Positions 27,676 to 37,354 are shown, counted from the first letter of the stretch. The stretch is DNA of 64,000 nucleotides from Caulobacter sp. SLTY (GCF_009905535.1 NZ_JAAALA010000001.1:186001-250000); one strand, 5' to 3'. The notes: generated by a model not told the origin, from the sequence alone. Program-made: numbers and translations.

Positions 27676-27998
27676 CCGCGGGGCAGGTGGGGGCTGACCT
27701 TCGCCTTCAACAGGCGGACCAGCGCCTCGTCCATGAAGTCGTAGTCGTCCGGGATGTCGAGGCAGATCACCCGGCCGCGCAGGGCCTTGCGGTATTTCTG
27801 TTGCAGCTTGGTGCGGTGCATCCGCTCCATGACGAAGATCAGGTCGGCCCAGGCGACCAGTTCGGCGTCCAGCGGGTTCTCCGCATCGTGGTTCGTCCCG
27901 GCCGAGGAGGCCTCGATCCCCGGCCAGTCGGCGAACACCTGTTCCGCCGTCGGGCTTCTCAGCCGGTTCTGGCTGCAGACGAACAGAACCGTCTTCAC
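27672..27998 (-). CDS. Low-molecular-weight protein tyrosine phosphatase-like protein
   Basis: A 108-residue soluble protein. The opening KTVLFVCSQNRLRSPTAEQVF contains the Cys-x5-Arg phosphate loop (CSQNRLR followed by Ser), and the general-acid region appears as LDIPDDYDFMDEAL. It belongs to a short, predicted phosphatase family (COG4551-like as I recall) rather than the classical longer enzymes. Substrates are unknown. The gene ends within the last 4 nt of polA on the other strand and starts 7 nt after the MAPEG gene ends, so the two minus-strand genes probably form a unit. Confidence 0.8.
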   Translation of the reverse strand: MKTVLFVCSQNRLRSPTAEQVFADWPGIEASSAGTNHDAENPLDAELVAWADLIFVMERMHRTKLQQKYRKALRGRVICLDIPDDYDFMDEALVRLLKAKVSPHLPRG

Positions 27999-28004
27999 CA
28001 GCGG

Positions 28005-28430
28005 CTACAGCCCGACGGTGGCCAGGACGTAGATCGCCTTGCCCAGGGCGCCGAACAGCAGCACCGCCGTGGCTAGAGCCTGGATCAGGAAACCCATCTC
28101 GCGCTTGCTCGGGTCCTTCACATAGCCCAGCGCATAGAGCACCCGCCCGACCACCCACAGCAGGCCGGCGCCGACAGCGATCATCTCGTTGAACGGAAAG
28201 CCCTTGTAGACCAGGGTGAACAGCCAGAGGCTGGTCAGGTAGATGGGCAGCCATTCCAGGGTGTTCAGCTGCACCCGCAGGTGTCGCTCCAGGTCCGCGT
28301 CGCCGGTCATGGCGGGGGCGGCGATGCCGCTGCGCCGCCGGGCCCCGCCGACCCGCAGGATCATCCAGACATAGACGAGCAGAGACAGGCAGGTGACGAT
28401 CGCCACCAGGCTGTGCGGATGATTGGCCAT
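28005..28430 (-). CDS. MAPEG family membrane protein
   Basis: A 141-residue protein with four hydrophobic segments (SLVAIVTCLSLLVYVWMIL, EWLPIYLTSLWLFTLVY, AVGAGLLWVVGRVLYALGY, ALATAVLLFGALGKAIYVL). The E-W-x-P-I-Y and GRVLYALGYVKDPSKR segments mark MAPEG proteins, which include microsomal glutathione S-transferase and leukotriene synthases. A glutathione-linked role is possible but unproved. The ATG at 28430 is preceded by GGGGAG; longer in-frame starts would run through a basic non-conserved stretch. Confidence 0.85.
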   Translation of the reverse strand: MANHPHSLVAIVTCLSLLVYVWMILRVGGARRRSGIAAPAMTGDADLERHLRVQLNTLEWLPIYLTSLWLFTLVYKGFPFNEMIAVGAGLLWVVGRVLYALGYVKDPSKREMGFLIQALATAVLLFGALGKAIYVLATVGL

Positions 28431-28574
28431 GTTGTTCGCTCCCCGCCGGCTTCCTGCCGGTCCGCCGCGAAGCTGGCACGGTTCGGCGCCGATGCAAACC
28501 GGGGCAAACCGGGGGAAACCTTTGGCCATGCAGGCGTTAGGATTGGGTACGGAGCAATTCCGGGAGGACGCCCG

Positions 28575-28796
28575 ATGCCCTCAGACGCCGCCCCCTCAAC
28601 CGCCATCGCCAAGATTCGCTACAAGCCGACACACGGAAAGCTGTTCGTGCGTTTCCGCGAGGGCGGCGAGTACGTCTACGTCGGCGTGCCCGGCGAGGTG
28701 CATCGCAGCTTCGTCGAGGCGGAGTCCAAGGGTCAGTTCTTCCAGGCCGAGATCCGCGACCGGTATCCCTACAACCGCGTGGACGACGCCCCGTAG
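28575..28796 (+). CDS. KTSC domain protein
   Basis: A 73-residue protein. IAKIRYKPTHGKLFVRFREGG, then YVYVGVPGEVHRSFVEAESKG and the FFQAEIRDRYPYNRV tail, fit the KTSC domain, a short beta-rich fold often found next to lysyl-tRNA synthetase or alone. The function is unknown. The ATG is well placed after GGGAGG. It lies in the divergent space of the MAPEG gene and before the sorbosone dehydrogenase-like gene, with 45 nt between. Confidence 0.8.
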   Translation: MPSDAAPSTAIAKIRYKPTHGKLFVRFREGGEYVYVGVPGEVHRSFVEAESKGQFFQAEIRDRYPYNRVDDAP

Positions 28797-28841
28797 ACGT
28801 CCCGCCTTGACGCCGCGCCTGGCCGGCCGCCCAATCGGCCT

Positions 28842-30146
28842 ATGCGCGCCCTTGCCCTCTTTGCTCTCCTCGTCACCCTGTCGATCGCGGCGCCGGCCGC
28901 GTCACAGGTTCAGCGCACCTGCGACGGCTATCCCCGCGCCGACATCGGCATGGCGCCGGGCTTTTGCGCGGGGGTGGTGGTGGCGCCCGCCGCGCCGCGC
29001 CTGCTTCGCCGGCCCCGTTCGCTCGTCCAGCTCTCGAATGGCGACTGGATCGTCAGCGATCTCGGCGCCTGGGGCGCGCCGCGCGGCGCCCTCTATCGCC
29101 TCCGGGCCCGGCCGGGTCGGCAACCGGAGCTGACCCGGCTGATCGACGGGCTCTACCTGCCGCATGCCCTGGCGCTCGGCCCTGGCGGCCGGGTCTATGT
29201 GGGTGAGATGAGCCGCATCTTCCGGTTCGATCCGATGGCGCCCAACCCCGCCGCGACCATTGAGCCGGTAATCACCGGCCTGCCCGACAACCGGCTGCAC
29301 GACAATCGCCACCCGCTATCGAAGTTCGTCTTCGCCCGCGACGGCGCCCTGATCGTCAATGTCGGGGCGCGCTCGGACCAGTGCCTGAACGCCGACGGAC
29401 GCCGGCCGGGCGAAGCCTGCCCCGAGCGCAGCGTCGCCGACCGGGACGCCGAAGCCGGGGTCCTGCGCCGCTATGCCCCCAACGGGGCCGGCGGCTGGCG
29501 CAAGGACTTCACCATCCTGGCGCGAGGTCTGCGCAACTCCGTGGCGCTGGCGATGCATCCGTCCGGGACGCTGCTGCAGGGGGAGAACAGCTATGACATC
29601 CCGGCCCGCTGGGCGCCCTATGACGAGATCAACCTGATCGCCGGCGGCCATCGCGGGCCGCCCGACTTCGGCTGGCCCTACTGCGACGCCCAGAACAACC
29701 CCTCTCCGGGCTGGCCGGCGCCGACCCGGTCTCTGCCCCATTGCAGCGACCGAACCCTGCGCCCGGTCCTGCTGTTGCCGCCCCACGCCGCGCCGCTCGA
29801 TATGCTCTGGTACGACGGGGCGATGTTCCCACAGCTGCGCGGCCGGCTGCTGATGACCTGGCACGGCTATCGCTCGACAGGCGGACGGGTGGTGGCGTTC
29901 GAGACCGATGCGCGCGGCGTGCCCATTGCCCGGCCGAACGCCCGCTATCCCATCTATGGCGGCGCGCCGCGCGCCTACCGCTGGTCGCCCTCCGCCGACG
30001 CCCTGGTCCTGACCCCGGGCTGGGGCGCGACAAAGACCCGCAAGCAGGGAACGCCCGTGGGTCTGGCGGTCGCCGCCGACGGGGCGATATGGGTGGCCGA
30101 CGACAAGGCCGGCCGCATACTCCGGATCGCGGTCGACCGGCCCTAG
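28842..30146 (+). CDS. PQQ-type sorbosone/glucose dehydrogenase-like secreted beta-propeller
   Basis: A 434-residue exported protein with signal peptide LALFALLVTLSIAAPAASQ. The propeller reads as the glucose/sorbosone dehydrogenase family: ARPLGDWIV-like strands, RVYVGEMSRIFRFDP, LPDNRLHDNRHPLSKFVF with His residues, ARGLRNSVALAMHPSGTLLQ, FGWPYCDAQ and the closing GTPVGLAVAADGAIWVADDKAGRIL. Active members use pyrroloquinoline quinone to oxidise sugars in the periplasm. Cys residues suggest at least two disulphides. No PQQ biosynthesis genes are in the window, so activity cannot be assumed. Confidence 0.8.
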   Translation: MRALALFALLVTLSIAAPAASQVQRTCDGYPRADIGMAPGFCAGVVVAPAAPRLLRRPRSLVQLSNGDWIVSDLGAWGAPRGALYRLRARPGRQPELTRLIDGLYLPHALALGPGGRVYVGEMSRIFRFDPMAPNPAATIEPVITGLPDNRLHDNRHPLSKFVFARDGALIVNVGARSDQCLNADGRRPGEACPERSVADRDAEAGVLRRYAPNGAGGWRKDFTILARGLRNSVALAMHPSGTLLQGENSYDIPARWAPYDEINLIAGGHRGPPDFGWPYCDAQNNPSPGWPAPTRSLPHCSDRTLRPVLLLPPHAAPLDMLWYDGAMFPQLRGRLLMTWHGYRSTGGRVVAFETDARGVPIARPNARYPIYGGAPRAYRWSPSADALVLTPGWGATKTRKQGTPVGLAVAADGAIWVADDKAGRILRIAVDRP

Positions 30147-30184
30147 AGCAGGCTCGATTTGATGGAATCAAATCCAGCCTGCTC
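30146..30184. repeat. 18-bp-arm palindrome at a convergent gene junction
   Basis: Arms 30146-30163 and 30167-30184 are inverse complements with a single mismatch and a 3-nt loop (GGA); the outer sequence is GAGCAGGCT. The first base is the last base of the stop codon of the dehydrogenase gene. Together with the next element it can end transcription from both sides, although it has no T tract of its own. Confidence 0.7.
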
Positions 30185-30190
30185 CAGGCA

Positions 30191-30245
30191 TTTTGCTGGT
30201 CGCGCGTTTGAACCGATTACCGGTCCCCACTAATCGGAACGCGCT

Positions 30246-30249
<4 letters not shown>
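30191..30249. repeat. 59-bp dispersed repeat, copy 1
   Basis: A 59-bp element also found at 61518-61576 with three differences. It contains an inverted repeat (GCGCGTT-x4-CCGATTA against TAATCGGAACGCGC) with a 4-nt bulge, and ends in CTAG. The CTA of that end is the complement of the argG stop codon (TAG), so the element reaches into the last codon of the convergent gene. It follows the 18-bp palindrome. Confidence 0.8.
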
Positions 30250-31475
<1,226 letters not shown>

Positions 31476-31544
31476 GGCGCAGTCCTTCGACGTCGGGGAG
31501 GGGGAATCGGCTGGCGCGCGTTCAACGCCGAAGGGGCCGCCCCG

Positions 31545-32126
31545 TCAACCCCGCCAGCGGAAATGGCCGACGATCGGCCAGGCGGTGATCACGTCCTCCC
31601 GCTTCGCCCCGGCGCCGACGTTGTGGATGGCGAACGGACGGCCCGGCGCCGCCATCCGGCCATCGACCACCAGGATGTGCGGCAGGTTCCCCGGCAGCCG
31701 CTGGGTGATCAGGTCCCCGGCCCGCCACGACGTCCCCGCCGGCAGGCCGGCGCCGGCGCGCTTCAGGAAGGTCTCGAGGTTGGGCACGCGGCGATGGTCG
31801 ATATTGCGGTCGGGCCGGCGCAGGCCCCAGGTCTTCGGGTAGGCGGTGAAGTTGGCGGCCATGTCCTGGTGAACGCGGCTTTGCAGATCGATACCCAGCC
31901 CGTCGCGATAGGCCCGGATCACCACATCGGTGCAGACCCCCCGGTCGCGCGGCACGTCGCCGCCAGGGTAGGTGAGGGTCACGTAGGCCGGATCGTAGGT
32001 CAGGGTCTGGCCAATCTGCGCGGCGGCCGCTGAGACCAGTCGGTCGGCCCAGGCTTCTTGCGCCTGCCCCCAGGCAGGCAGGGCCAGGAAGGCGGGCGCG
32101 GTGAGGACCAGGCGGCGGGAGATCAT
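31545..32126 (-). CDS. Secreted DUF1287 family protein
   Basis: A 193-residue exported protein with a signal peptide (ISRRLVLTAPAFLALPAWGQA, with RR near the start as in Tat or Sec signals). The body matches DUF1287: AQIGQTLTYDPAYVTLTYPGGDVPRDRGVCTDVVIRAYR-type sequence with a Cys in GVCTD, then HRRVPNLETFL, SWRAGDLITQRL and HILVVDGR. The Cys-Asp and His residues suggest a cysteine-peptidase (NlpC-like) fold, acting on the cell envelope; this is inference. It is followed on the same strand by argG. Confidence 0.8.
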   Translation of the reverse strand: MISRRLVLTAPAFLALPAWGQAQEAWADRLVSAAAAQIGQTLTYDPAYVTLTYPGGDVPRDRGVCTDVVIRAYRDGLGIDLQSRVHQDMAANFTAYPKTWGLRRPDRNIDHRRVPNLETFLKRAGAGLPAGTSWRAGDLITQRLPGNLPHILVVDGRMAAPGRPFAIHNVGAGAKREDVITAWPIVGHFRWRG

Positions 32127-32165
32127 CGGTCGATCTGGCGAAGGGATTGCGGCGCGGTTGGGGCG

Positions 32166-32459
32166 TCAGGTTCCCCGAAGCAATGCCGTCAGGTCCCGTC
32201 CGCCCCAGACGACGCGGACAATGGTCACAGCGCGGCCCTCGACGCGGTGCAGGACGACGTAGTTTCCGACCGGCCAAAGTCGCATGCCAGGCTCGAGGTC
32301 GTCACGCTGGACTCCAACCATCGGAAAGTCCGTGAACAGCCGCACCAAGTCGTAGAAGCGATCGATAACGCTCTCCGCCGCGCCAGGACTGTCCCTGGCG
32401 ATGCGCATCCAGATTTCGTCGAGGTCGTGTAGAGCGGCGGGTGACCATTCAACGGTCAT
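32166..32459 (-). CDS. parE: ParE/RelE-family toxin
   Basis: A 97-residue protein of the RelE/ParE fold: VEWSPAALHDLDEIWMRIARDS start, an amphipathic helix pair, and beta strands PGMRLWPVGNYVVLHRVEGRAVTIVRVVWGGRD. ParE members poison DNA gyrase and RelE members cut mRNA; the start and WGGRDL ending fit ParE better. The ATG lies inside the end of the antitoxin gene (11-nt overlap), the usual toxin-antitoxin order with antitoxin first. Confidence 0.85.
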   Translation of the reverse strand: MTVEWSPAALHDLDEIWMRIARDSPGAAESVIDRFYDLVRLFTDFPMVGVQRDDLEPGMRLWPVGNYVVLHRVEGRAVTIVRVVWGGRDLTALLRGT

Positions 32460-32727
32460 GGTCGCGCAGGGCCGCGAGTCGAGCCAGGTTGCGGCGAAGG
32501 AACGCCTCCTTCGGTTCCAGCGGTCGTGGCGGCCCGCTAGCGAGCCCCTCGTGCCAGGCTCGGACCAACTCGGCGTCCGAAGGGCCCGCTCTACGGTCGG
32601 ACCATTCCCGCAAAGCCTCACGAACCACTTCGCTGGTCGAGGCATAGCCACCGCCATCGACCGCTTGCCGAACCGTTTGGGCTAGGTAGGGCGTGAGGGC
32701 CACCGAGAGCTTTTCGACCTTGCTCAT
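32449..32727 (-). CDS. parD: ParD-type antitoxin (ribbon-helix-helix)
   Basis: A 92-residue antitoxin. The first part KLSVALTPYLAQTVRQAV, GYASTSEVVREALREWS is a ribbon-helix-helix DNA-binding fold, and the acidic/helical second part (DAELVRAWHEGL, then FLRRNLARL) wraps the toxin. The ParD pattern GGYASTSEVVREALR is clear. It should repress its own promoter, and a tandem/inverted TGGTAG-CTACCA set lies just upstream. Confidence 0.87.
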   Translation of the reverse strand: MSKVEKLSVALTPYLAQTVRQAVDGGGYASTSEVVREALREWSDRRAGPSDAELVRAWHEGLASGPPRPLEPKEAFLRRNLARLAALRDHDR

Positions 32728-32736
32728 ATCGACCTC

Positions 32737-32765
32737 TGGTAGGAATTATTGCTACCAAACTACCA
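32737..32765 (-). promoter_or_regulatory. Likely ParD operator
   Basis: TGGTAG (32737-32742) is followed after 9 nt by CTACCA (32752-32757) and, 2 nt later, a second CTACCA (32760-32765). The set lies 10-38 nt upstream of the parD start codon, over the expected promoter. Repeated half-sites of this kind are used by ribbon-helix-helix antitoxins. AGAGG before the ATG is the ribosome site. Confidence 0.55.
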
Positions 32766-32788
32766 TGGCGGGCCGAAAAATCCAGCCG

Positions 32789-33382
32789 TCAGGCGAGATC
32801 GCCCGGGTGATCGACGTCGCGCAGAATTCCATCCTTCGACACGGGTATGAGGGCCAGCCGCTCACCAAGTCCCGCCAGAATATGGCCCGCGCCATGATCG
32901 CCGGTCAGGGCCATAATCGGCTCGAACAGCGCCGCCGTCAGGAGCACGGGATGGCCCCGCCGCCCCTCGAACACCGGCGCGGCGGCCTGGGCGCCGCCGA
33001 CCAGCGCTTCGGCCAGTCGATCCGCGACGCGGGCCGGAACCCAAGGCATGTCGGCCAGGAAGACGAAGACACCCGCCGCATCGACCGGCAGGGCGCCGAT
33101 GCCGGCCCTCAGGCTGGCCGACAGGCCCTCGCCATGGTCGGGGGCGTGGACGACCCGCACCGGCCGTCCGAACGCCTCCACGGCCGCCGTGACGGCCGGC
33201 GCGTGGCCTCCGGTGACCACAGTCACCCCGCGCGCCGGAGCGCCGAAGGCGGCGGCCAGGGCGGCGTGGATCAGGGGTTGGCCATTGAAGGACGCCAGCA
33301 GCTTGGGCGCGCCGAACCGGACGCTCATCCCCGCGGCCAATACGATGGCCTCCAGTCCTCGGGCTTCGCCCCCTGTCGCCAT
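32789..33382 (-). CDS. mocA: MocA-like molybdenum cofactor nucleotidyltransferase
   Basis: A 197-residue protein of the MobA-like NTP transferase family. The nucleotide loop is LAAGMSVRFGAPKLL, with the later VFVFLADMPWVPARV and RRGHPVLL. MocA adds CMP to the molybdenum cofactor, giving the cytosine dinucleotide form needed by xanthine-oxidase-family enzymes. Closeness to moaA (31 nt, divergent) and a hydroxylase of that family at 43.2-45.9 kb in the same window support MocA over MobA, but the specificity cannot be read with certainty from sequence. Confidence 0.75.
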   Translation of the reverse strand: MATGGEARGLEAIVLAAGMSVRFGAPKLLASFNGQPLIHAALAAAFGAPARGVTVVTGGHAPAVTAAVEAFGRPVRVVHAPDHGEGLSASLRAGIGALPVDAAGVFVFLADMPWVPARVADRLAEALVGGAQAAAPVFEGRRGHPVLLTAALFEPIMALTGDHGAGHILAGLGERLALIPVSKDGILRDVDHPGDLA

Positions 33383-33413
33383 CGATGCTTCGCGCCTATT
33401 CTAGCTTCCAGAG

Positions 33414-34445
33414 ATGACACCCTACGACGACATCCCCGCCCAGGCGACCGCCGCGACCCAGCCGCTGCTGGACACCTTCGCGCGCCGGGTCTCCTACCTG
33501 CGGGTGTCGGTGACCGACCGATGCGACCTGCGCTGCGTCTACTGCATGGCCGAGCGGATGGTCTTCCTGCCCAAGGCGGAAGTCCTGACGCTGGAGGAGC
33601 TCGACCGGGTGGCCTCGGTGTTCATCGGTCTGGGTGTGAAGAAGATGCGGCTGACCGGCGGGGAGCCGCTGGTGCGCAAGGGATTCATGGGGCTGGTCGG
33701 CGGCCTGTCGCGGCATCTGGGCAACGGGGCGCTCGAGGAGCTGACCCTGACCACCAACGGCACGCGGCTGGCGCAGCATGCGGTCGAACTGGCGGCGCTG
33801 GGCCTGCGGCGGATCAATGTCTCGCTGGACACCCTCAAGCCCGACCTGTTCCAAACCCTCACCCGGGGCGGCGACCTGGCCCAGGTGCTGGCCGGGCTGG
33901 AGGCCGCCCGCGCCGCCGGGCTGGCGGTGAAGATCAACACCGTCGCCCTGGCTCGCGACAACGCCGCTGAGATCCCGGCGCTGATCCAGTGGGCCCACGA
34001 CCTGGGCATGGACCTGACCCTGATCGAGACCATGCCGATGGGCGAGATCGAGGCCGACCGCACCGACCAGTACCTGTCGCTGTCCGCCCTGCGCGACGAC
34101 CTGGCCAGCTACTGGACCCTGGAAGACCTGCCGCTGAACACCGGCGGTCCCGCCCGCTATGTCCGCGTCAGGGAGACGGGGGGGCGGCTGGGCTTCATCA
34201 CGCCGCTGAGCCACAATTTCTGTGAGGCCTGCAACCGGGTGAGGCTGACCTGCACCGGCACCCTGCACACCTGCCTGGGCCAGGACGACGCCACCGACCT
34301 GCGGGCGGTGATGCGCGACGGCGGCTCGGACGCGGACCTGGCCGAGGCGATCCGCACCGCCATCCTGGGCAAGCCCAAGGGCCACGACTTCCGCATCGGC
34401 GGGGCTCCCGCCGTTGCGCGGCACATGTCGACCACGGGCGGCTGA
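33414..34445 (+). CDS. moaA: GTP 3',8-cyclase MoaA
   Basis: A 343-residue radical SAM enzyme that converts GTP to the cyclic precursor of molybdopterin. The N-terminal cluster motif is Cys-x3-Cys-x2-Cys in [22 protein letters not shown] is the SAM-binding segment; the second cluster is in the C-terminal [17 protein letters not shown]. The protein ends in STTGG, the terminal Gly-Gly needed for activity. First gene of a five-gene operon, with MoaD 2 nt downstream. Confidence 0.96.
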   Translation: MTPYDDIPAQATAATQPLLDTFARRVSYLRVSVTDRCDLRCVYCMAERMVFLPKAEVLTLEELDRVASVFIGLGVKKMRLTGGEPLVRKGFMGLVGGLSRHLGNGALEELTLTTNGTRLAQHAVELAALGLRRINVSLDTLKPDLFQTLTRGGDLAQVLAGLEAARAAGLAVKINTVALARDNAAEIPALIQWAHDLGMDLTLIETMPMGEIEADRTDQYLSLSALRDDLASYWTLEDLPLNTGGPARYVRVRETGGRLGFITPLSHNFCEACNRVRLTCTGTLHTCLGQDDATDLRAVMRDGGSDADLAEAIRTAILGKPKGHDFRIGGAPAVARHMSTTGG

Positions 34446-34447
34446 GC

Positions 34448-34687
34448 ATGGCGCGGGTGCTGCTGTTCGGCCGTCTGGCCGACATCGCCGGCTGGCGGGA
34501 GCGCGACGTTGCCGCCGGAACCCTCAGTGAGCTGCGGGCCACGCTGGCCGCCCTCGATCCGGATCTCGCCGAGGCCCTTTCCGGGCCGTCGGTGCAGGTC
34601 GCGGTCGACAAGGCCCTGCTGCGGGGCGAGGCGACCCTCAGCGCCACCTCAGAAGTCGCCTTCCTGCCGCCGATGAGCGGCGGATGA
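34448..34687 (+). CDS. moaD: Molybdopterin synthase sulfur-carrier subunit MoaD
   Basis: A 79-residue ubiquitin-like protein ending in PPMSGG, whose terminal Gly-Gly is thiocarboxylated and gives sulfur to precursor Z. The start VLLFGRLADIAGWRERDV and middle SEVAFLPPMSGG fit the family. It overlaps the moaE start by 4 nt, so both subunits are made together. Confidence 0.93.
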   Translation: MARVLLFGRLADIAGWRERDVAAGTLSELRATLAALDPDLAEALSGPSVQVAVDKALLRGEATLSATSEVAFLPPMSGG

Positions 34688-35139
34688 GCGTCACCCTCCA
34701 GGCCGAACCCTTCGATCCCGGCGCCCTGCTGACCGCCTTCGCCGCCGGCCGCGCCGAGACCGGGGCCATCGCCAGCTTCACCGGCCTGGCCCGCGCCGAG
34801 CAGGGTACGACCACCACCCTGGAGCTGGAGGCCTATCCCGGCTTCACCGATGCGGCGATCGCCGAGATGGTCGCCGCCGCCGTCGGCCGCTTCGGCCTGC
34901 AGGACGCGTTGGTCGTCCACCGCATCGGCCCCATCGCCCCGGGCGAGGCCATCGTCTTCGTGGCCACGGCCGCCGCCCACCGCCGCGCGGCCTTCGAGGC
35001 CTGCGACCATCTGATGGACTGGCTGAAGTCCCGCGCCCCCTTCTGGAAGAAGGAGGTGGGGCCCGGCGGCGCCCGCTGGATCGAACCCACACAGCAGGAT
35101 AGGACCGACGCCGCGCGTTGGGATGGAGACCCGAAATGA
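34684..35139 (+). CDS. moaE: Molybdopterin synthase catalytic subunit MoaE
   Basis: A 151-residue subunit. GAIASFTGLARAEQ, LELEAYPGFTDAAIAEMV, VVHRIGPIAPGEAIVFVATAAAHR and DWLKSRAPFWKKE are the conserved stretches; the Lys pair in FWKKE and Arg/His of HRRAAF lie in the active site. It joins two MoaD thiocarboxylates to the precursor. The start overlaps moaD in ATGA and the end overlaps moaB in ATGA. Confidence 0.95.
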   Translation: MSVTLQAEPFDPGALLTAFAAGRAETGAIASFTGLARAEQGTTTTLELEAYPGFTDAAIAEMVAAAVGRFGLQDALVVHRIGPIAPGEAIVFVATAAAHRRAAFEACDHLMDWLKSRAPFWKKEVGPGGARWIEPTQQDRTDAARWDGDPK

Positions 35140-35681
35140 CCCTCAACATCGGCGGCAAGATTGACGAGGCCTGGGCGTTCAAGCCGGTGCGCGTCGCCGT
35201 GCTGACCATCTCCGACACTCGCGACGAGGAGAGTGACACTTCAGGCCACCTGCTGGCGGGGCGCGTCACCGACGCCGGTCACGAGCTGGCCGACAAAAAG
35301 ATGGTCAAGGACGACGTGGCCGAGATCCAGGCCCAGATCCGCGCCTGGGTCGCCTCGAGAACGGTCGAGGCGATCGTCACCACAGGCGGCACGGGCCTGA
35401 CCGGCCGGGATGTGACGCCGGAGGCCGTCCGCCCGCTGTTCGACAAGGAGATCGACGGGTTTTCGGTGATCTTCCACCTGGTCAGCTACCAGTCGGTCGG
35501 CCTGTCCACCCTGCAGTCCCGGGCCCTGGCCGGGATCGTCGGCGGGGTGTTCGTCTTCTGCCTGCCGGGCTCGAACGGGGCGGTCCGGGACGGCTGGGAC
35601 AAGGTCATCGCCGCCCAACTCGACAGCCGCCACCGACCCTGCAACATGGTCGAGCTAATGCCGAGGTTGCTGGAGGCATGA
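35136..35681 (+). CDS. moaB: MoaB/Mog-type molybdopterin adenylyltransferase-like protein
   Basis: A 181-residue protein of the MoaB/MogA family. [43 protein letters not shown] and [19 protein letters not shown] are the substrate-binding loops. It adenylates molybdopterin before molybdenum insertion, or acts as the equivalent of MogA. The ATG at 35136 overlaps the moaE stop. The partner MoeA is not in the window. Confidence 0.9.
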   Translation: MTLNIGGKIDEAWAFKPVRVAVLTISDTRDEESDTSGHLLAGRVTDAGHELADKKMVKDDVAEIQAQIRAWVASRTVEAIVTTGGTGLTGRDVTPEAVRPLFDKEIDGFSVIFHLVSYQSVGLSTLQSRALAGIVGGVFVFCLPGSNGAVRDGWDKVIAAQLDSRHRPCNMVELMPRLLEA

Positions 35682-36154
35682 GCAAGCTCAGCCACCTCGA
35701 CGACCAGGGCCGCGCCCGGATGGTCGACGTGTCGGACAAGCCGGCAACCGCCCGCGAGGCCACGGCCAAGGGCCTGGTCCGCATGCCGGCCGAAACCCGC
35801 GACCTGGCCCTCTCCGGCGGCGCGGCCAAGGGCGATGTGGTCACCACCGCCGAGCTGGCCGGCGTCATGGCCGCCAAACGCACCAGCGACCTGATCCCCC
35901 TCTGCCACCCCCTGGCGCTGAGCAAGGTGATGGTGGCCGTGGCGCTCTGTGACGAGGGGCTGGAGGTTACCGCCACGGTCCGCACCACGGGGCCAACCGG
36001 TGTCGAGATGGAAGCCCTCACTGCCGTCTCGGTCGCCTGCCTGACCCTCTACGACATGCTGAAAGCCGTCGATAAGGGAATGACCATCGACGCCGTGCGG
36101 CTGATCGAGAAGACCGGCGGCAAGTCGGGCGTCTGGAGACGCGCGGCGATTTGA
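35678..36154 (+). CDS. moaC: Cyclic pyranopterin monophosphate synthase MoaC
   Basis: A 158-residue enzyme that acts after MoaA to make cyclic pyranopterin. [36 protein letters not shown] and [25 protein letters not shown] are near-invariant family segments, with His in LCHPL and the Asp/Lys of MLKAVDK at the active site. It closes the operon moaA-moaD-moaE-moaB-moaC, overlapping moaB by 4 nt. Confidence 0.96.
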   Translation: MSKLSHLDDQGRARMVDVSDKPATAREATAKGLVRMPAETRDLALSGGAAKGDVVTTAELAGVMAAKRTSDLIPLCHPLALSKVMVAVALCDEGLEVTATVRTTGPTGVEMEALTAVSVACLTLYDMLKAVDKGMTIDAVRLIEKTGGKSGVWRRAAI

Positions 36155-36241
36155 CGTCTTTCCAAGGCTGGCACGTCGGTTCAACGAACGCTGATCGTCG
36201 GCTTCCTGGCCGGCCTCGCTTCCGCTGGAGCAGCCCGCCCC

Positions 36242-37168
36242 TTGGACCTCTATCCGCAGCGAAACCCCCTGCATCCCGCCAACCGGCTGAGCTTCTACCT
36301 CTCGGCCAGCAGGGCCTTCCTCGGCCACCTCAAGGTGGCGCAGGCGGCGCTGGAACTCGATGCGATCGATGTGATCATCGGCTACGCCATCCTGCACGCG
36401 GGGGTGGACCACCTGGATCAGCCGGGCGGAGACGGGCGGCGCTATGCAAGGCTGGACACGCCGCCGCCGGATGAGAGCCGCCGGCCGATCAGCGTATCGG
36501 CCCTGGCCCGATCGCTATCTCTGTCTCGCGAGACCGTGCGGCGACGCTCGGACCACCTGTTCGAGCGCGCCATCGTCAGCCGCGACGAACGGGGCCTGCG
36601 GGTCACCACGGCCTTTCTGACCACGCCGACCTATCAGACCATCGTCTTCTCGCAGATGGAGCCGATCCTCGGCTTCCTGTTGAAGCTGGGCTATCCGGAT
36701 GAGCCCGAAATGGGCGACGCCCGCGCCTGGCTGGATCAGCAGGCGATGCTTGATCGGGCCCGCCAGTTCAGCCGCATCATGCTGCGCGTGCAGCTTCGGC
36801 ACTACGAGACCCTGGCCAGGCTCGGAGGAGACCTGCACTCGGGGCTTTTGTTGAGCCTGATACTTTCCAACGCAGAGGGCGAGGTGGGACAGGATGGGGC
36901 GACGAGCCGGCTGCAGCTTGCCGAAGCCTTGGCCCTGAACCGCGAATCGACGCGACGACGCCTGGTTGCCTTGGCCCGGTCCGGGTCGGTTGTGAGGACG
37001 ACCGCGGGCTACCGTCCAAGCTCCGACCTGCTATCCGGGGCCAAGCTGGAGGGGGCGCTGGCGGACACCAGCTTGAACATCCGGCAGATGGTCCGACTTC
37101 TCGCCGTCCATGGATTCGTCCACGAGCCCCACCCCGCCGCGGGCGTTGCCGGTCGCATCGCGGACTGA
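36242..37168 (+). CDS. Protein with two winged-HTH-like segments, unknown role
   Basis: A 308-residue soluble protein from a TTG start that I cannot name. Two similar HTH segments are spaced about 140 residues apart: VSALARSLSLSRETVRRRSD at about 82-101 and LQLAEALALNRESTRRRLVA at about 225-244; each has the S/N-R-E-T/S-x-RRR recognition pattern, so the protein seems to be an internal duplication. The N-terminus has a hydrophobic, helical stretch. It probably regulates genes. It starts 88 nt after moaC, but nothing ties it to molybdenum. The start is uncertain. Confidence 0.65.
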   Translation: MDLYPQRNPLHPANRLSFYLSASRAFLGHLKVAQAALELDAIDVIIGYAILHAGVDHLDQPGGDGRRYARLDTPPPDESRRPISVSALARSLSLSRETVRRRSDHLFERAIVSRDERGLRVTTAFLTTPTYQTIVFSQMEPILGFLLKLGYPDEPEMGDARAWLDQQAMLDRARQFSRIMLRVQLRHYETLARLGGDLHSGLLLSLILSNAEGEVGQDGATSRLQLAEALALNRESTRRRLVALARSGSVVRTTAGYRPSSDLLSGAKLEGALADTSLNIRQMVRLLAVHGFVHEPHPAAGVAGRIAD

Positions 37169-37180
37169 GGCCCCAGCGCG

Positions 37181-37354
37181 GCGCACGATTTGGGCGCCCT
37201 CAGGGTTGAATCTTACCACCGGCGTTGCACAAAGGGCCAAGCCTTGGACACCCCCCACTTCGTCCGAGGCGACAGGGCGGCCGGCGTTCGTCACCTCCGG
37301 CTCCGGTCGCCCTGGCCCCACTCCAGCCAACCTCGCGCACGGTTTGGGCGCCCT
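37181..37354. repeat. Two 20-bp direct repeats in the gap after the double-HTH gene
   Basis: GCGCACG[A/G]TTTGGGCGCCCT occurs at 37181-37200 and again at 37335-37354, with one mismatch. Sequence after each copy stays partly alike (TTGAA, then ACC/ACC and GGC), which suggests a diverged tandem duplication of a regulatory region of about 154 bp. The GGGCGCCC core is itself palindromic. The gap contains no convincing gene. Confidence 0.5.

Noticed and set aside
30158..30173. An FNR/FixK-like box TTGAT...ATCAA
   Set aside because: The spacer is 3 nt instead of 4 and the sequence is the tip of the 18-bp palindrome between convergent genes, not a promoter position.
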